From NCBI GenBank assembly GCA_964304625.1, contig OZ199840.1, positions 5,580,001 through 5,644,000 on the forward strand: a stretch of DNA of 64,000 nt, read 5' to 3'. Source of the DNA: Kudoa neothunni. Lineage: Eukaryota > Cnidaria. The first letter of the stretch is position 1; each line of letters begins with the position of its first letter. Under the pieces are notes generated by a model. That model was not told the DNA's origin, did not search any database, and was given only the letters and a program-made list of their open reading frames with translations. A program made the position numbers and the translations under genes. Below are positions 1 through 10,995 of this stretch, piece after piece.

Positions 1-615
<615 letters not shown>

Positions 616-684
616 TTATTTTATCGCTCTTATTAGATTATATTTTTTTCATATAATTTTCTACAATTGGATATGTGAATTGTT

Positions 685-1033
685 TTATTTTGAGCTTGAT
701 CCTAATCGATCTACTACATATTGGGGAAACGCGCGACTGGACCTTATTATTTTAATTTGCGCAGGTTTTTCAGTGTTGACAAGGTGCTGCGTCTAAATTC
801 TTAATCCGAGAAATTTATAAGCTGCGCACGCTCACTGAATTTATTTTTCTTAATATTTCCAAATCTACTTATTTACACTCTTTTCATTAATTATCTAAAA
901 TGCTTGCGCAAAGTGACACTTAGAAGCAGATGTGCACTTTGGGGTGTTCGCTCGTGAATGCACATGAACGAGTCACGGAATATTTTAGGGCCTGAGAAGA
1001 TTTGGTGACGAACAAGAACGAACGAAAATACAT
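685..1033 (-). CDS. Small spliced protein, 73 aa, mitochondrial-presequence-like N-terminus
   Basis: Exons on the minus strand are 938-1033, 877-894 and 685-792 (introns 43 and 84 nt, phases 0 and 0), giving 73 aa. I do not recognise the family. The N-terminus (MYFRSFLFVTKSSQALKY) is rich in Arg, Lys, Ser and hydrophobics without acids, as in mitochondrial presequences; that targeting is inferred. The remainder is polar and basic, with an AFPQYVVDRLG segment near the end. Base composition is clearly higher in GC than the flanks, which supports coding. It converges on PP2A with 70 bp between stops. The middle exon is only 18 nt, so the splice model is less sure than the coding nature of the outer exons. 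Confidence 0.55.
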
Positions 1034-1209
1034 TGTCTGCTGGGGCGACGCCGAAACTCAATTGCGTGAGCACACTTCGTTATAAAAGTTGTTTCAGGCT
1101 ACTTACTAGACTCGGTATATTTAATATACATCTTTTTGTGATGGAATAAGAAAAAACGCACAGAACAAGAGATCAGTTGTTATATAATGGTTATTTTTAT
1201 AAAGTGGCC

Positions 1210-1381
1210 ATGAAACTAATTCGAATTAACAAAGGACGTTTTACCACTCCCCAGTCGCTAAATATCTCTTTTCAAGATAGATACGACCATAATCACGTTT
1301 TTACTGTTTAGAATATTAAATCGAGTTATTATGAACGATTCACAGTGGGGCACCGAAAGCACAATAATATTATTAAAATAA
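1210..1381 (+). CDS. Possible tiny two-exon ORF, 40 aa
   Basis: ATG at 1210 opens a 29-codon exon (1210-1296). This could splice across a 49-nt intron to 1346-1381, ending TAA. It lies 177 bp from the divergent start of the 73-aa gene, so a shared promoter is conceivable. No family is recognised, and the donor (GTTTTT) is weak. Without splicing the first exon runs a few codons further to a TAG. It may be chance. Confidence 0.25.
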
Positions 1382-2097
1382 CAACAATTATTATTTGAAA
1401 CACGTATTATTATTTATTATTATTATTCCTTCTGATCAACCGCTTCGCGAGAGGTTTACATTTTATAGTTTCAACCTTCAATGAGTTGGGTTGTTAAGTT
1501 TTCACTGCTTTTATTAATGAAAAAATTCGTTCAACATTTGCATTTGCAGTAACTGGAATTACTGTCCTTAGCGCCTTGATCAAGCCAATCTTTAAATCTT
1601 CCACTTTAACCAATCTTGTTTGTTTGAAACACATATTATAACACGCCCCTCTCTAATTGTAGTTTGAATTTTCGTTCATACTTTGAAATAATATATGTCT
1701 ATAAATTCAACTAATGTTTAAGGACTAGAAAAATTTTAATTCTCTCCATTACTAAAACAATAAATATGATCATTGAAATAATTCTACATCTCATTATTTA
1801 TAAACCGATCTCAACAAATCTAATAATCTACAAGTTTCGTAAATAAATAATAATCCCAAGGTTTGGAGGCTCTAGTTGCAACCGATTATACTCAATTAAA
1901 ATGTGCGCAAAGTTTGTTTTCTTTATTTTAAACCCTCCGATAATCACAAAAACTCCATGTACGTGTAAAGTACTTTGGGATAAAAAAAACACCCCAACTA
2001 TTTTTTTCGTTTAAAATACGGAGCATATCACAAAGTTTTCAAAACTAAAATCTAACAAATTTCCAGCCGACGGATTTAGTTCAAACAAAAATAAAAA
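1382..2097. other. AT-rich non-coding stretch
   Basis: I see no gene here. The stretch holds short TTA/ATT-rich runs near 1395-1430 and ordinary AT-rich sequence up to the piggyBac remnant. Confidence 0.5.
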
Positions 2098-2600
2098 AGA
2101 TGTTGGACTGTTTTTTATTATTTTTGAATGGTGAAATCATTAACGAAATCATTTTTTTTACAAATATGTTTGGAAAACATCATTTCGAAAACCAATGGTA
2201 CGATCTTGGTTGGGTGGAAATTAGGAGATATTTAGGATTTTTAATTCTTATGGCCACCCATAAGGATAGAGGGCAACCTATAAGTGAGTTATTCAGTCAG
2301 AAGGAAGAGCAATCTATCGGCATTTATTTTCACTTTGCCGCTTCGAACATATTTCCCAAGCACTGCATTTCGATGACTTTGATACAAGCGAAGAACGTAT
2401 AAAGTTGAACAAATTCTGTGTCATTCATGATATGATATATGGGAGAAGTGGGTTGACGTGCTACCTAAATGTTTTGCTCCGAATGAAGATGTAACTGTCG
2501 ATGAACAACTGGTTCCGTTCCAGGAAGATGTCCTTTCCGCCAGTATATGCTCATGATGTCGACAAAAAGACACTTCAATAAAGCAAACATAAAAAATTAC
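2098..2600 (+). pseudogene. Decayed piggyBac-family transposase (DDE_Tnp_1_7 type)
   Basis: The open part (2100-2402) reads as the N-terminal half of a piggyBac transposase domain: WYDLGWVEIRRYLGFLILM corresponds to the family's 'W..t..El..flG.lilM' block, followed by an ISELFS...P segment. After a stop, matching fragments continue in other frames. They include a CFAPNEDVTVDEQLVPF block around 2470-2525, which holds the first catalytic Asp of the DDE/D triad. The later catalytic residues are not visible. The enzyme would cut and paste at TTAA. Several frame breaks and the lost C-terminus mark it as dead. It may be the source of the TTAA-type ends scattered through the window, which is an inference. 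Confidence 0.8.
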
Positions 2601-3186
2601 AAGATAGTGTCATAAGTGCTACAAATTTTATTGTCCAATACATTCTTCAAAATAAATATTCCATAGAATTAATTTTTCTGCGCTGAAAGCTTTATTTAAT
2701 TACTTGGATGAGTCTAACCGTAATATTATATAATTACGACATACAGATTATAATGAATTATTAATCGAGCGGGTTAAACCACAATTATCTAATGTGAGAT
2801 ATGTAAATTTATTTCTATTATGCTTATAAAAACATTATGTATATGAGTTAAAGAGTTTTTTGATTTTTTTTTAATAATTCAAACGTAAAAAAATGGGCGA
2901 CGTAATTTTTACCCCAATGTACTTTCTTTATAAGATAAACATGCAATAAATTTTTTAATATAAAATATTTAAAAAGTATTTTAGTATAAAATTAAAAAGA
3001 AATGTATGTTATAGGAATACAAAAAATCTTAAACGCAAAAATCTCCAACATAAGGAGATAAGGAGATAAACGAAATTTAAAATCACATTGGGATAGATTC
3101 TACCCAAAAATTATCAGAGGATTAAGGATGAGTAATAAAACTTATTTTGATTATTCATACGAAAATTCAATCGTTATCCCCCTGAG

Positions 3187-3707
3187 GCAATGTTTCCTAA
3201 CGTGGGACGCGACACAATTTTGGTGAGACACGGTTAATAGTGCGATAATTCGGTAGTCTGGCGAACTTTAAGTCAATATCGCTTATTTGTAAATTACAAT
3301 TAATATCAGAGAATCTATTAAAAGAAATGACTAATTATATGGAAATTAATAATAAAATTTAAAGTGTCCTTCACCCGAATAAAATCAAAATAGTTTGATC
3401 TCATTCCTGTCTCCATTGGAATCATATATCCCCTTTTTGATTTAATCGAATATAATATCGGTTAGTTTACAATGTTGACTATTGATTTTCACGTAATGCT
3501 GTTTTTGACTGAATGAAGAACTAAATATGTTAATTTTTAAGGTCCATCGATAAATTCAGTTAGATCTTATCGAACAAATTTTAACGTGATAGGGAGCTTT
3601 ATTCAAAGTTGTGAACAGTTTAAGTTAAAAAATTAATACTTTTGAAAAAGGTGATGCATGAAACTTTTTAAGAAAAAGTGGGCGCGGCAGAATAAAGATG
3701 GGAAACA
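3187..3707. mobile_element. hAT-like non-autonomous element (candidate)
   Basis: The left end reads CAATGTTTCCTAACGTGGGA. The right end, read inward, is CAGTGTTTCCCATC. Both resemble the 'CAGTGTTTCCCAACC' termini typical of hAT elements. About 520 bp lie between them with no ORF. The flanking 8-bp target duplication is not convincing. Confidence 0.35.
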
Positions 3708-3728
3708 CTGTTCTAAGCTAAGGTCAGC

Positions 3729-5512
3729 GAAAACGACAACCCTCCAAAGAATTTTGGGGTCTAAAAGACCCCAGTTTTTTATTTAATGAATTAACATAAT
3801 AAATATAGATATATCATGTTATTCAGTTTAAAAAATTTATGCCGACTAAATTTGAAGGAAAGAGCCGAACATTTCTGTAATTAATCCATCATAATCTCCT
3901 TGGTACTATGCTTGGTTAGATCGCAAGTAGGTAGGCCTTCAAAAAATCGAGGAGATTAAGTTAATGTATTATCAAGATTGTGTGATTCGTCCTGTTAATT
4001 TACTTCCTTTTCAAAAGTTTTTCTCCTTTTTGTTCTTACCACACAAAATTACATTATGAAATTAAATTCAGATCAAAAATAATTAACCTATAAACTAGAA
4101 ATAAATCTTAAGTAGAGTATATTCGGATTCACGTGGAATCTGCATGTTGTTGATAAATCCATCAAAAAATATCATTTCTCTATAATTTTAACGAATTAGA
4201 AGTCGTCAATATTTCACTGAATTTTTCTTATTTGTATCTGTTAGTAATACGTTTGTAAATGTTCAATCTTGACTTCCTATTTTAAAAAACAGAACATTCT
4301 GATTAATTCTATTCAAAATTAGAACCAAGATGTTTCAATTTAACTATATTGTAACTTAATGTGATGTTTAGTTTATTAAGTTATATTTCTATTTATATAC
4401 ATTAAGAAATTGGAAACAAAAATATTCAATATTTATTATATAATTAGAATTAACTTTAAAGCAGAGCAATCGTCGCAAATCCCAAAACGCCGATTTCTAA
4501 GTATTTTAAGTAAAATCAAATATGGAAGTTAATAAGTCAAAAGCATTTTTTTACTTTTTGTCTCAACAATATATAAATGATGTAAAACAAACCTCTGCTA
4601 CATAATCTTAAGTTTTTGATAAATAAACAATTCAAGTGAATTGACTAAATGATTAAGATTTTTTAGTAAAAATATTCAATTTAATATTCTAAATTATTGT
4701 TCAAGAGCATATTGTTACGCCGTACAAATAATGCCGCGCGACCGTCTGTGTCAGCACAAAAAATGAGTGAAACTGGTGAGTGCCTTATTGAATCTTAATG
4801 TATAGGAATAGGAAGCGAATTTGGAGGAACTTCCAATGAATCGGTGGAATATGGAAATATTGAAGACTCAATAATCAGTAAAAGTGGTGTGTGTTATAGT
4901 AGACCGATAACATCAAGAATCGGTTCGGAAAATACCATTATAAGACGCCTGGCGCTATTTCCTATTGTACTCAGCTCAGCACGTTAAAAGCATGTTAGAT
5001 TGCTTTTCGTCTTTTCCACAAACAATTTGTGTATAAATAATCAAATATATCAATTCAAATAGGACCGAATTTAATTATTAAATATATTCGGATAGATTAT
5101 ATTTATTTTTTACGATTCAATAAATTTATTTTAGTTAACGGTCACGTGCGAATAATTAAATCCCTACGAAAAATAGACACTAATTCATTAAGTTCATTGA
5201 ATATTTCTATATCTCTATGTGATGAAATTGAATAATACTTGTAAAGCTACATTTTTATTTATTTTTAAAGTATATTGGCCATACAAAGTATTGAGGTCCA
5301 TTGGACTCAAAACGTCCGTAGAGGATACCTTTTTCCTACACCTAGTTTTTATTCAAACAGCTTAAAATTTTCAGCAAATGAACAATATTGAAATTTAGGA
5401 GATTAGACAGAATTTAACTTATTTCTAATTATCACATACATAATACTGGGTAAATTAATTATGGATTGGGGTCCAAAAGATCCCAACGCCCTTAGCCTTA
5501 GCGGGATAAAAT
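3729..5512. repeat. piggyBac-like terminal sequences facing each other
   Basis: At 3730 a CCCTCCAAAG start is followed by the palindrome GGGGTCTAAAAGACCCC. Near 5466-5512 the opposite strand reads CCCGCTAAGG with GGGATCTTTTGGACCCCA. A further similar end (CCTCTACGGACG with GAGTCCAATGGACC) lies at about 5280-5325. These look like related element termini with a subterminal palindrome. Whether 3729-5512 is one element or several is unclear; a small spliced ORF lies between them. Confidence 0.35.
4763..4987 (+). CDS. Small two-exon protein, 64 aa
   Basis: ATG at 4763 begins a 13-nt coding exon (4763-4775) ending in a textbook donor (ACTG|GTGAGT). A 30-nt intron ends in TATAG, and the second exon is 4806-4987 with stop TAA. 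The reading frame is phase 1 and clean. The product is hydrophilic and Ser/Glu/Ile-rich in the first two thirds (ESVEYGNIEDSIISKSG), with a basic-hydrophobic tail (RRLALFPIVLSS). I recognise no domain. It lies between piggyBac-like termini, so it could be element-derived. The intron is near the lower limit seen in this window. Confidence 0.45.
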
Positions 5513-6262
5513 TTAAATTTTGCCCTCGTTTCCAACAAATAAAAATGAAATCTACATGATTTGGACAAAAAATGTGTATTTTCGGTTAGTCACGCGATAT
5601 AATAGATTGGTAATTTTTTAATTCAATCTAAATATATATGGACGACTATTACCTTTTTAAAATCATAAAAATATTGTTAAACGTATCACCTAATATAAAC
5701 TTTGAATACGTCTTATTGATGAAAGTGCGTACTATCGGCCACCAACTGTAGCTTGAAAACTTTACGTGGCCGTGATACAAACGAATAGGATTTTTATTTT
5801 TTCCTGTAATTTAATGATAATGATTGCAAATTTGTTTTGTGGGAATTTTAATTTTATAAATAGTTATAACTAATTATTTTTACATAATACATTGTCTTCA
5901 GCCCGCAAATAAAGAATATGAGCATGCAAGAATTAATAAACTTCAACCCCAAATATTCATTCTCATGTCTCATACAAAGATCGATAGTTCGTACTATTTA
6001 CCATAAGCAGTTCTTGTTTTAATAACATTACAAAACCAATAATTTCTCCCAAACACAATATAATACACCATAGAAAAATGATATTCTGAACCAATTTCGA
6101 AGAATTAATGAATGCGAAATATATATGATTGAATGTAAATTCAAACGTTTCATTGGAATTCGGATTGAGCCGCGCAATAAAACAATTTCATCTATTAATA
6201 GAAACAAAGATAATATTCCAAAAACAGCAATATCTTAATCTACTATGAAAAAAGGATAAAAA

Positions 6263-8163
6263 TTAGTTATTGCTATTCATATAATCCTAAATAAAATATT
6301 TGGTGAAACTGGTGCAACCACAAAAGATTACGGTGTACATATCGCTGATCTTTTCATAAGCGGACGAACCAAGATTTGTCAATTTTTCGGTTACGTTAGA
6401 TAATAGGCTGTTTTCTAAGAATACGAAGCATATAACGGAAAAAACTCTAATTTAAAAAAGACCTCGTGAAGTAGGACCTTTTCTGCTGCTTGATGGACTC
6501 GCTAAATCCTTACTAGGCATGTTTGATGCGGTTTTAATAAAATCTAATGTTTGTTGATTTATTTTCGACTTGGTTGATTGATCCAACGATGAACTAGTTG
6601 CATTCTGAACATAGTCTGATCGTTGATGACTATTTGAATGATTAAATATGTTCGAAAATGCGTTCAAACAATCGACAAAAGATGAAACTCACTAAGAATA
6701 AGAACCGAATGCATCATTCATTTCATCAATCTCATTCGTATATCTTTAATGAAAAATCAAACGAATCAATAAATAAAGATGGCGCATCCAAAAAATACGA
6801 AGAATGAACGTTTGATAACGACTGGATATTTTGTGAGGTGAGGTGATCGTTTCGTTGGACTTTGGAGAGTTGTTGAGGTTGGTGTCGTTCATCAAAAGGA
6901 ACAAATTCCACGGTGATTTCATCATCCTTTCTGTTGATCGGACGGCGTGGTTTGCTAAAAACGAAACAAATAAAATCAACCAAATTCGATGTATTGTCGA
7001 CATAGTGGAGCAATCAATACAATTCTATAAAACAACAATACAATGAACACTCACTTAACTAACGAGTCGGACGCAATACCAAGACGTTCTTTGATAGTTG
7101 GATCAACGTTTGTTGTTTTTTTTATCGGTGCAGTGGATGGTTGTGAAGGCTTTTTGGGGCAATCTACCGAAGATGATATAGCACTGGTTGATTGGACAGT
7201 GGCTTTCTCATTGGTTGGGGGTGTTGGTTGATGGGATTCCTTTTGAACTGGTCTAGGTGAAGCACTTTCAGCTATTTTTGTCAACTCTTCAAGATTCACT
7301 CGCTTAGCACCAAGCTAATTGAATCGCATAAACTCTTTTCCTACAACATAAGAAAACCACTACTTTGTGATTTTTCCTAGTGGCTGACGCGTGAGTGGGT
7401 TTTAAAGCATTTCTACTCATAGAAGCCAACAATCCATTTGACTGATTTTGATCTAAATTTAAGGCAGGATAATCCATAATAGCTGTGGCTCTAATAAATC
7501 TTTACCAGCTATTGTCGCTGGCATGTTGGAAACGGTTAAATTTTTCCCCACCTGAGGATTCAAATTAATTTCGGGTAATGATGCACTTGGATCGTTCGAC
7601 AATGTGTTGTGATAATCTGTGGCTGTATTCAACATTAATGATCTGTACCGTTTGGCAAATTCATTGTTGTATTTTGTGGGGAGATCTTTGCTGAGAATTC
7701 GATGTTTGGTCCAATATTGTCTCTACAGTACAACACCATGAGAGAATATTTCAATGGTGTTATGCAATCTATACTGCTCGATTGTTCCCTCCAACCTGCA
7801 TTGTTCTAAGATGTTTCCATGTCCAACTTGTGTCAAGATTAGTGGACCTTTTCGATGGTAACATAAAAAGTAGCACATCGAGAAAGACTAATACTTAATA
7901 AAACTGGTGCTAACTCCCAATGAACGATGACTTCCTGAACAATTTATACATAAAAACACTCCATTATTAACTGATGCCCACGTAGCATTGTTATCACCAC
8001 AATCGAAACAGTTCTAAATACAAAGACACCATATAGAATATCGATTGCGACTGTTTAAATAGAGAAAATAATTTTATTAAAAATCTGCTACTTTATTATG
8101 ATTGTGATTAGTTTCTTTGGCGAGGAGATTTTCCAACAACCCTGAGGGAACTATCTCATCCAT
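6263..8163 (-). CDS. ARF GTPase-activating protein, ArfGAP2/3 (Glo3) type
   Basis: Minus-strand exons are 8092-8163, 7895-8013, 7775-7847, 7506-7722, 7364-7452, 7055-7314, 6799-6954, 6693-6743, 6463-6629, 6332-6414 and 6263-6286. They give 436 aa with all phases consistent. The protein stimulates GTP hydrolysis by Arf1 on Golgi/COPI membranes. Residues 26-49 form the ArfGAP zinc finger C-x2-C-x16-C-x2-C, followed by SHRSLGV with the catalytic Arg at about 54, then STNLD..W and MQVGGN. A KLGAKRV block at about residue 190 is typical of the ArfGAP2/3 branch. The Ser/Lys-rich C-terminus contains a YEKISDMY motif. The last two exons are short and the final one (24 nt) is less sure; reading through gives a slightly different tail. 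Confidence 0.93.
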
Positions 8164-9635
8164 TTTATGCTAACGGATATCTTCGGAGTAAACGAAGGTT
8201 TTGTATATAGTGGTATATTTTATTGTTTATGGTGTTGATGATCGATAAAAAACACCCGAAGTTTACTTTTATTTTTATCCATCGATGTGGAGTGTTTTGA
8301 TATGTTTTTTTGTCATCCCTTCGTTTTTGATTAATTTTCGTTATTTTACGGATTTAAATTATTATTATTATTTCTTTATTGTTACGATGTGAAATAAGTT
8401 TATATATATAAATTAAGAAAGAAGAACGCAAAAATTGGATTAAATCCCTCATTTTGTTTTGGTTTGTTTATTTGAAGTATTTTATAGAATAATTTAAAAA
8501 ATTGTTGATTTAAGATAATTATCTAAATAATTCAATGCGCTAAAAATACAGAATTATATTGTTGGTGTTTCTCATTTTAATTCACGCATGTGAATATATT
8601 TACGAGTTTAATCTATTTTAAAAAATAATTGTATAACATAAAATTAGAATTGATACATATTCAATGACGCCGTATGAGGCTGATTTTTTATTAAAACGTT
8701 TGAGATTTGAGGTGGTGTTACAAGACATTTAATAAAATCGGTCATTGATATTGATCCGTACAAATTCTGATTTTCATGCTGCGCTTGCGTGGACATAATA
8801 TATATAAGATTCATCCTTTTAATTTGTAGTTATAGGATATTTATGATGCTTAAATTTTAAAATTTATTATAATTCATTATTTTTACTCTATCGATATGTT
8901 CAGAGAAATCGAACATAATTTAAATAAAAATTATACACGGGATTAAATTATTAAGCACCTATAACACGACTATTAAAGATATTAAAAACATACGATATAA
9001 CATAAAATGATTTATTCAATTAACTTTCTTATGTATACACACAAATCTCGATTATTTTGAAAAGTTGAGGACCTCAATTTTCTGTCCAAAATCCTCTTTC
9101 TGTTTACTAGGTACAAACCTTGTCACAGCTCATTACTATTAACTATTGGGCTGTGAAGATCAAGCTGGTCAGATTCGCTCCATGACCGTCGTAGACAATG
9201 CAGCGAGTAATTAACAGATGGCTCTACACTTCCCTTATCTTTCGGTTGTAGCATGGAAGTTTTACCCACTAAACATTCGTGTCTTAAGGTGACCACCTTT
9301 AACTTTTATGACACCGAATCTGACTGAGCACTAAAAGCAAGATTTTATTTTTTAACACCCCTCGAACTATTCAAACGCTTAATCTTACGATCCTTAGTGA
9401 ATCAAACTGTGACTTCAGGTGTATTACACGTACAATGAGCGTACATTTTAACTACATCCTCCATTGAGGAATCATTATGGAATAGGACCGTAGAGCTCAT
9501 ATACTGTATGTGACGTCATCATAGATAACGATTTTGATTGAATATCCGTATCATTATCGTTCATTCCGAATGGCGGGATCCCGGTTAATCGAAAGTCCTT
9601 ATGGATAGGTTTGGGGTGGTGGTGGCGGCCCCGAA
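8164..9635. other. Intergenic, AT-rich
   Basis: The stretch upstream of the ArfGAP start is strongly AT-rich. 9100-9600 is less AT-rich and may be an old repeat, but I find no ORF, tRNA or terminal repeat that I can name. Confidence 0.4.
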
Positions 9636-10099
9636 ATGAGAATGTTTAGTGGGGTAAATTTCCACATTACCACTGAATAATATGGGGCGAGGATATAAAT
9701 GTTACTTGTCCTGCAGTGCCTACGGCGTTAATGGGGGAGGCATCAATTTTGGCTCACATCTATATTTTTAATGTTAAATTTCCCATTAATTACCGGACTT
9801 TACTACAAAAATTGGATCTTTTAACAGCCAAAACCCGCATTTGTGACGTTCAAAATCGGATTCGCGATATGGGGGGTCTTATTAGAAATAAATCATGCCA
9901 AATAGTAAGCAAAATAAAACATTTTTGTCATCATCTCGTATCTCATATGTTGGAAGATGTGCTATGAATCTAAGAACAAACATATGTTAAAATATATACA
10001 TAATACAGTTATAATGTTTCTCTAAGTTATTTAGAGCTTTCTTTTTAGGACAATCGGAGTTTGAATGTCACGAAATCCGGTTTTAGGTGTAAGACCTGA
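9636..10099 (+). CDS. Small spliced hypothetical protein, 83 aa
   Basis: The model has exons 9636-9648, 9717-9904 and 10049-10099 (introns 68 and 144 nt). The middle exon is bounded by CTGCAG and an ATA|GTAAGC donor and is open for 62 codons. It contains FNVKFPINYRTLLQKLDLLT and a RICDVQNRIRDMGG segment that looks helical. I recognise no family. The middle exon is the best-supported part. The 13-nt first exon is chosen because it supplies an ATG in the right phase. It could instead be an internal exon of a longer gene. Confidence 0.4.
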
Positions 10100-10995
10100 T
10101 ATGTAATATTTAATTAATCAAGGAAAGATTAAATTATTTATTACTTTAAATATTCAATTATTAATCATTATTTTCTTTTTTCGTGTGAATAGGTTTAATT
10201 TTTATTTTTTCCGATATTTAAATCTAAATTTCTTCAATATTCTTTGTATTTTGTGACAATTAAAATAGCGTATGAACGTTGGGATCATGATCAATTTATA
10301 TTTGATCTATTAGAAACCCATAAATAATTGGTATTTAAATTTATATATATAAAATAATAAAAAATATTATTGTAGGAATTATTATAATACGTTTAAAATT
10401 AAATTGACTCGTGAAAATAATTAGTAATTTTTTAAATCCTAAATTTAAAAATTTTGAAATAATCAGAAGTACAATTGCATGTCTTAATCACCGAGGTTTC
10501 CATTGGGTAAATTATTTAGATCTAACAAAGTTTGGATATGACGGCTAACAGTTATATAATTTATAATTGTTTCTCATATGATAGCGCTTTCAATCAAACT
10601 AGAAATAAGCCATCAATACTCAGGAAGTTTAAAGGTTTTTGAAAATGATATTTTACATTTCAAAAAGGAATAAGCTCTGCGCCATCTAACGACGTGACTA
10701 GATGAACACACTCATGGGCTGTTGTAAATAATCAATATGTATTTGTTTACATATTAAATTAGAGTTCTTTCTTATAATACATCCCTAGCTCATTCGCACT
10801 CAGATGGCCTACCAAATTTTTTGTGGCGTATTCTAGTTAATTTATTAGCCAATAAGAAATAATAAGCCAGAGTATAACCTAATAGGTAACGAAATCATTA
10901 TTAATAATGAAATTAAATTATTTCATTCAATTTTTATCAGGTAAACTACATAAAATAGAGAAAATTTGATCAGTTCGATTTTAAGTGCTTCGTTG
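10100..10995. other. Intergenic with one unresolved short ORF
   Basis: This is AT-rich DNA. At 10576-10680 two overlapping readings are possible on the plus strand: a 32-codon unspliced ORF starting MIALSIKLEIS, or a spliced reading ending APSNDVTR across a 33-nt intron. I cannot decide between them and do not call a gene. Confidence 0.3.

Noticed and set aside
10576-10680. Short plus-strand ORF or spliced reading
   Set aside because: Two conflicting frames are both plausible and both short, so neither can be supported as a gene.
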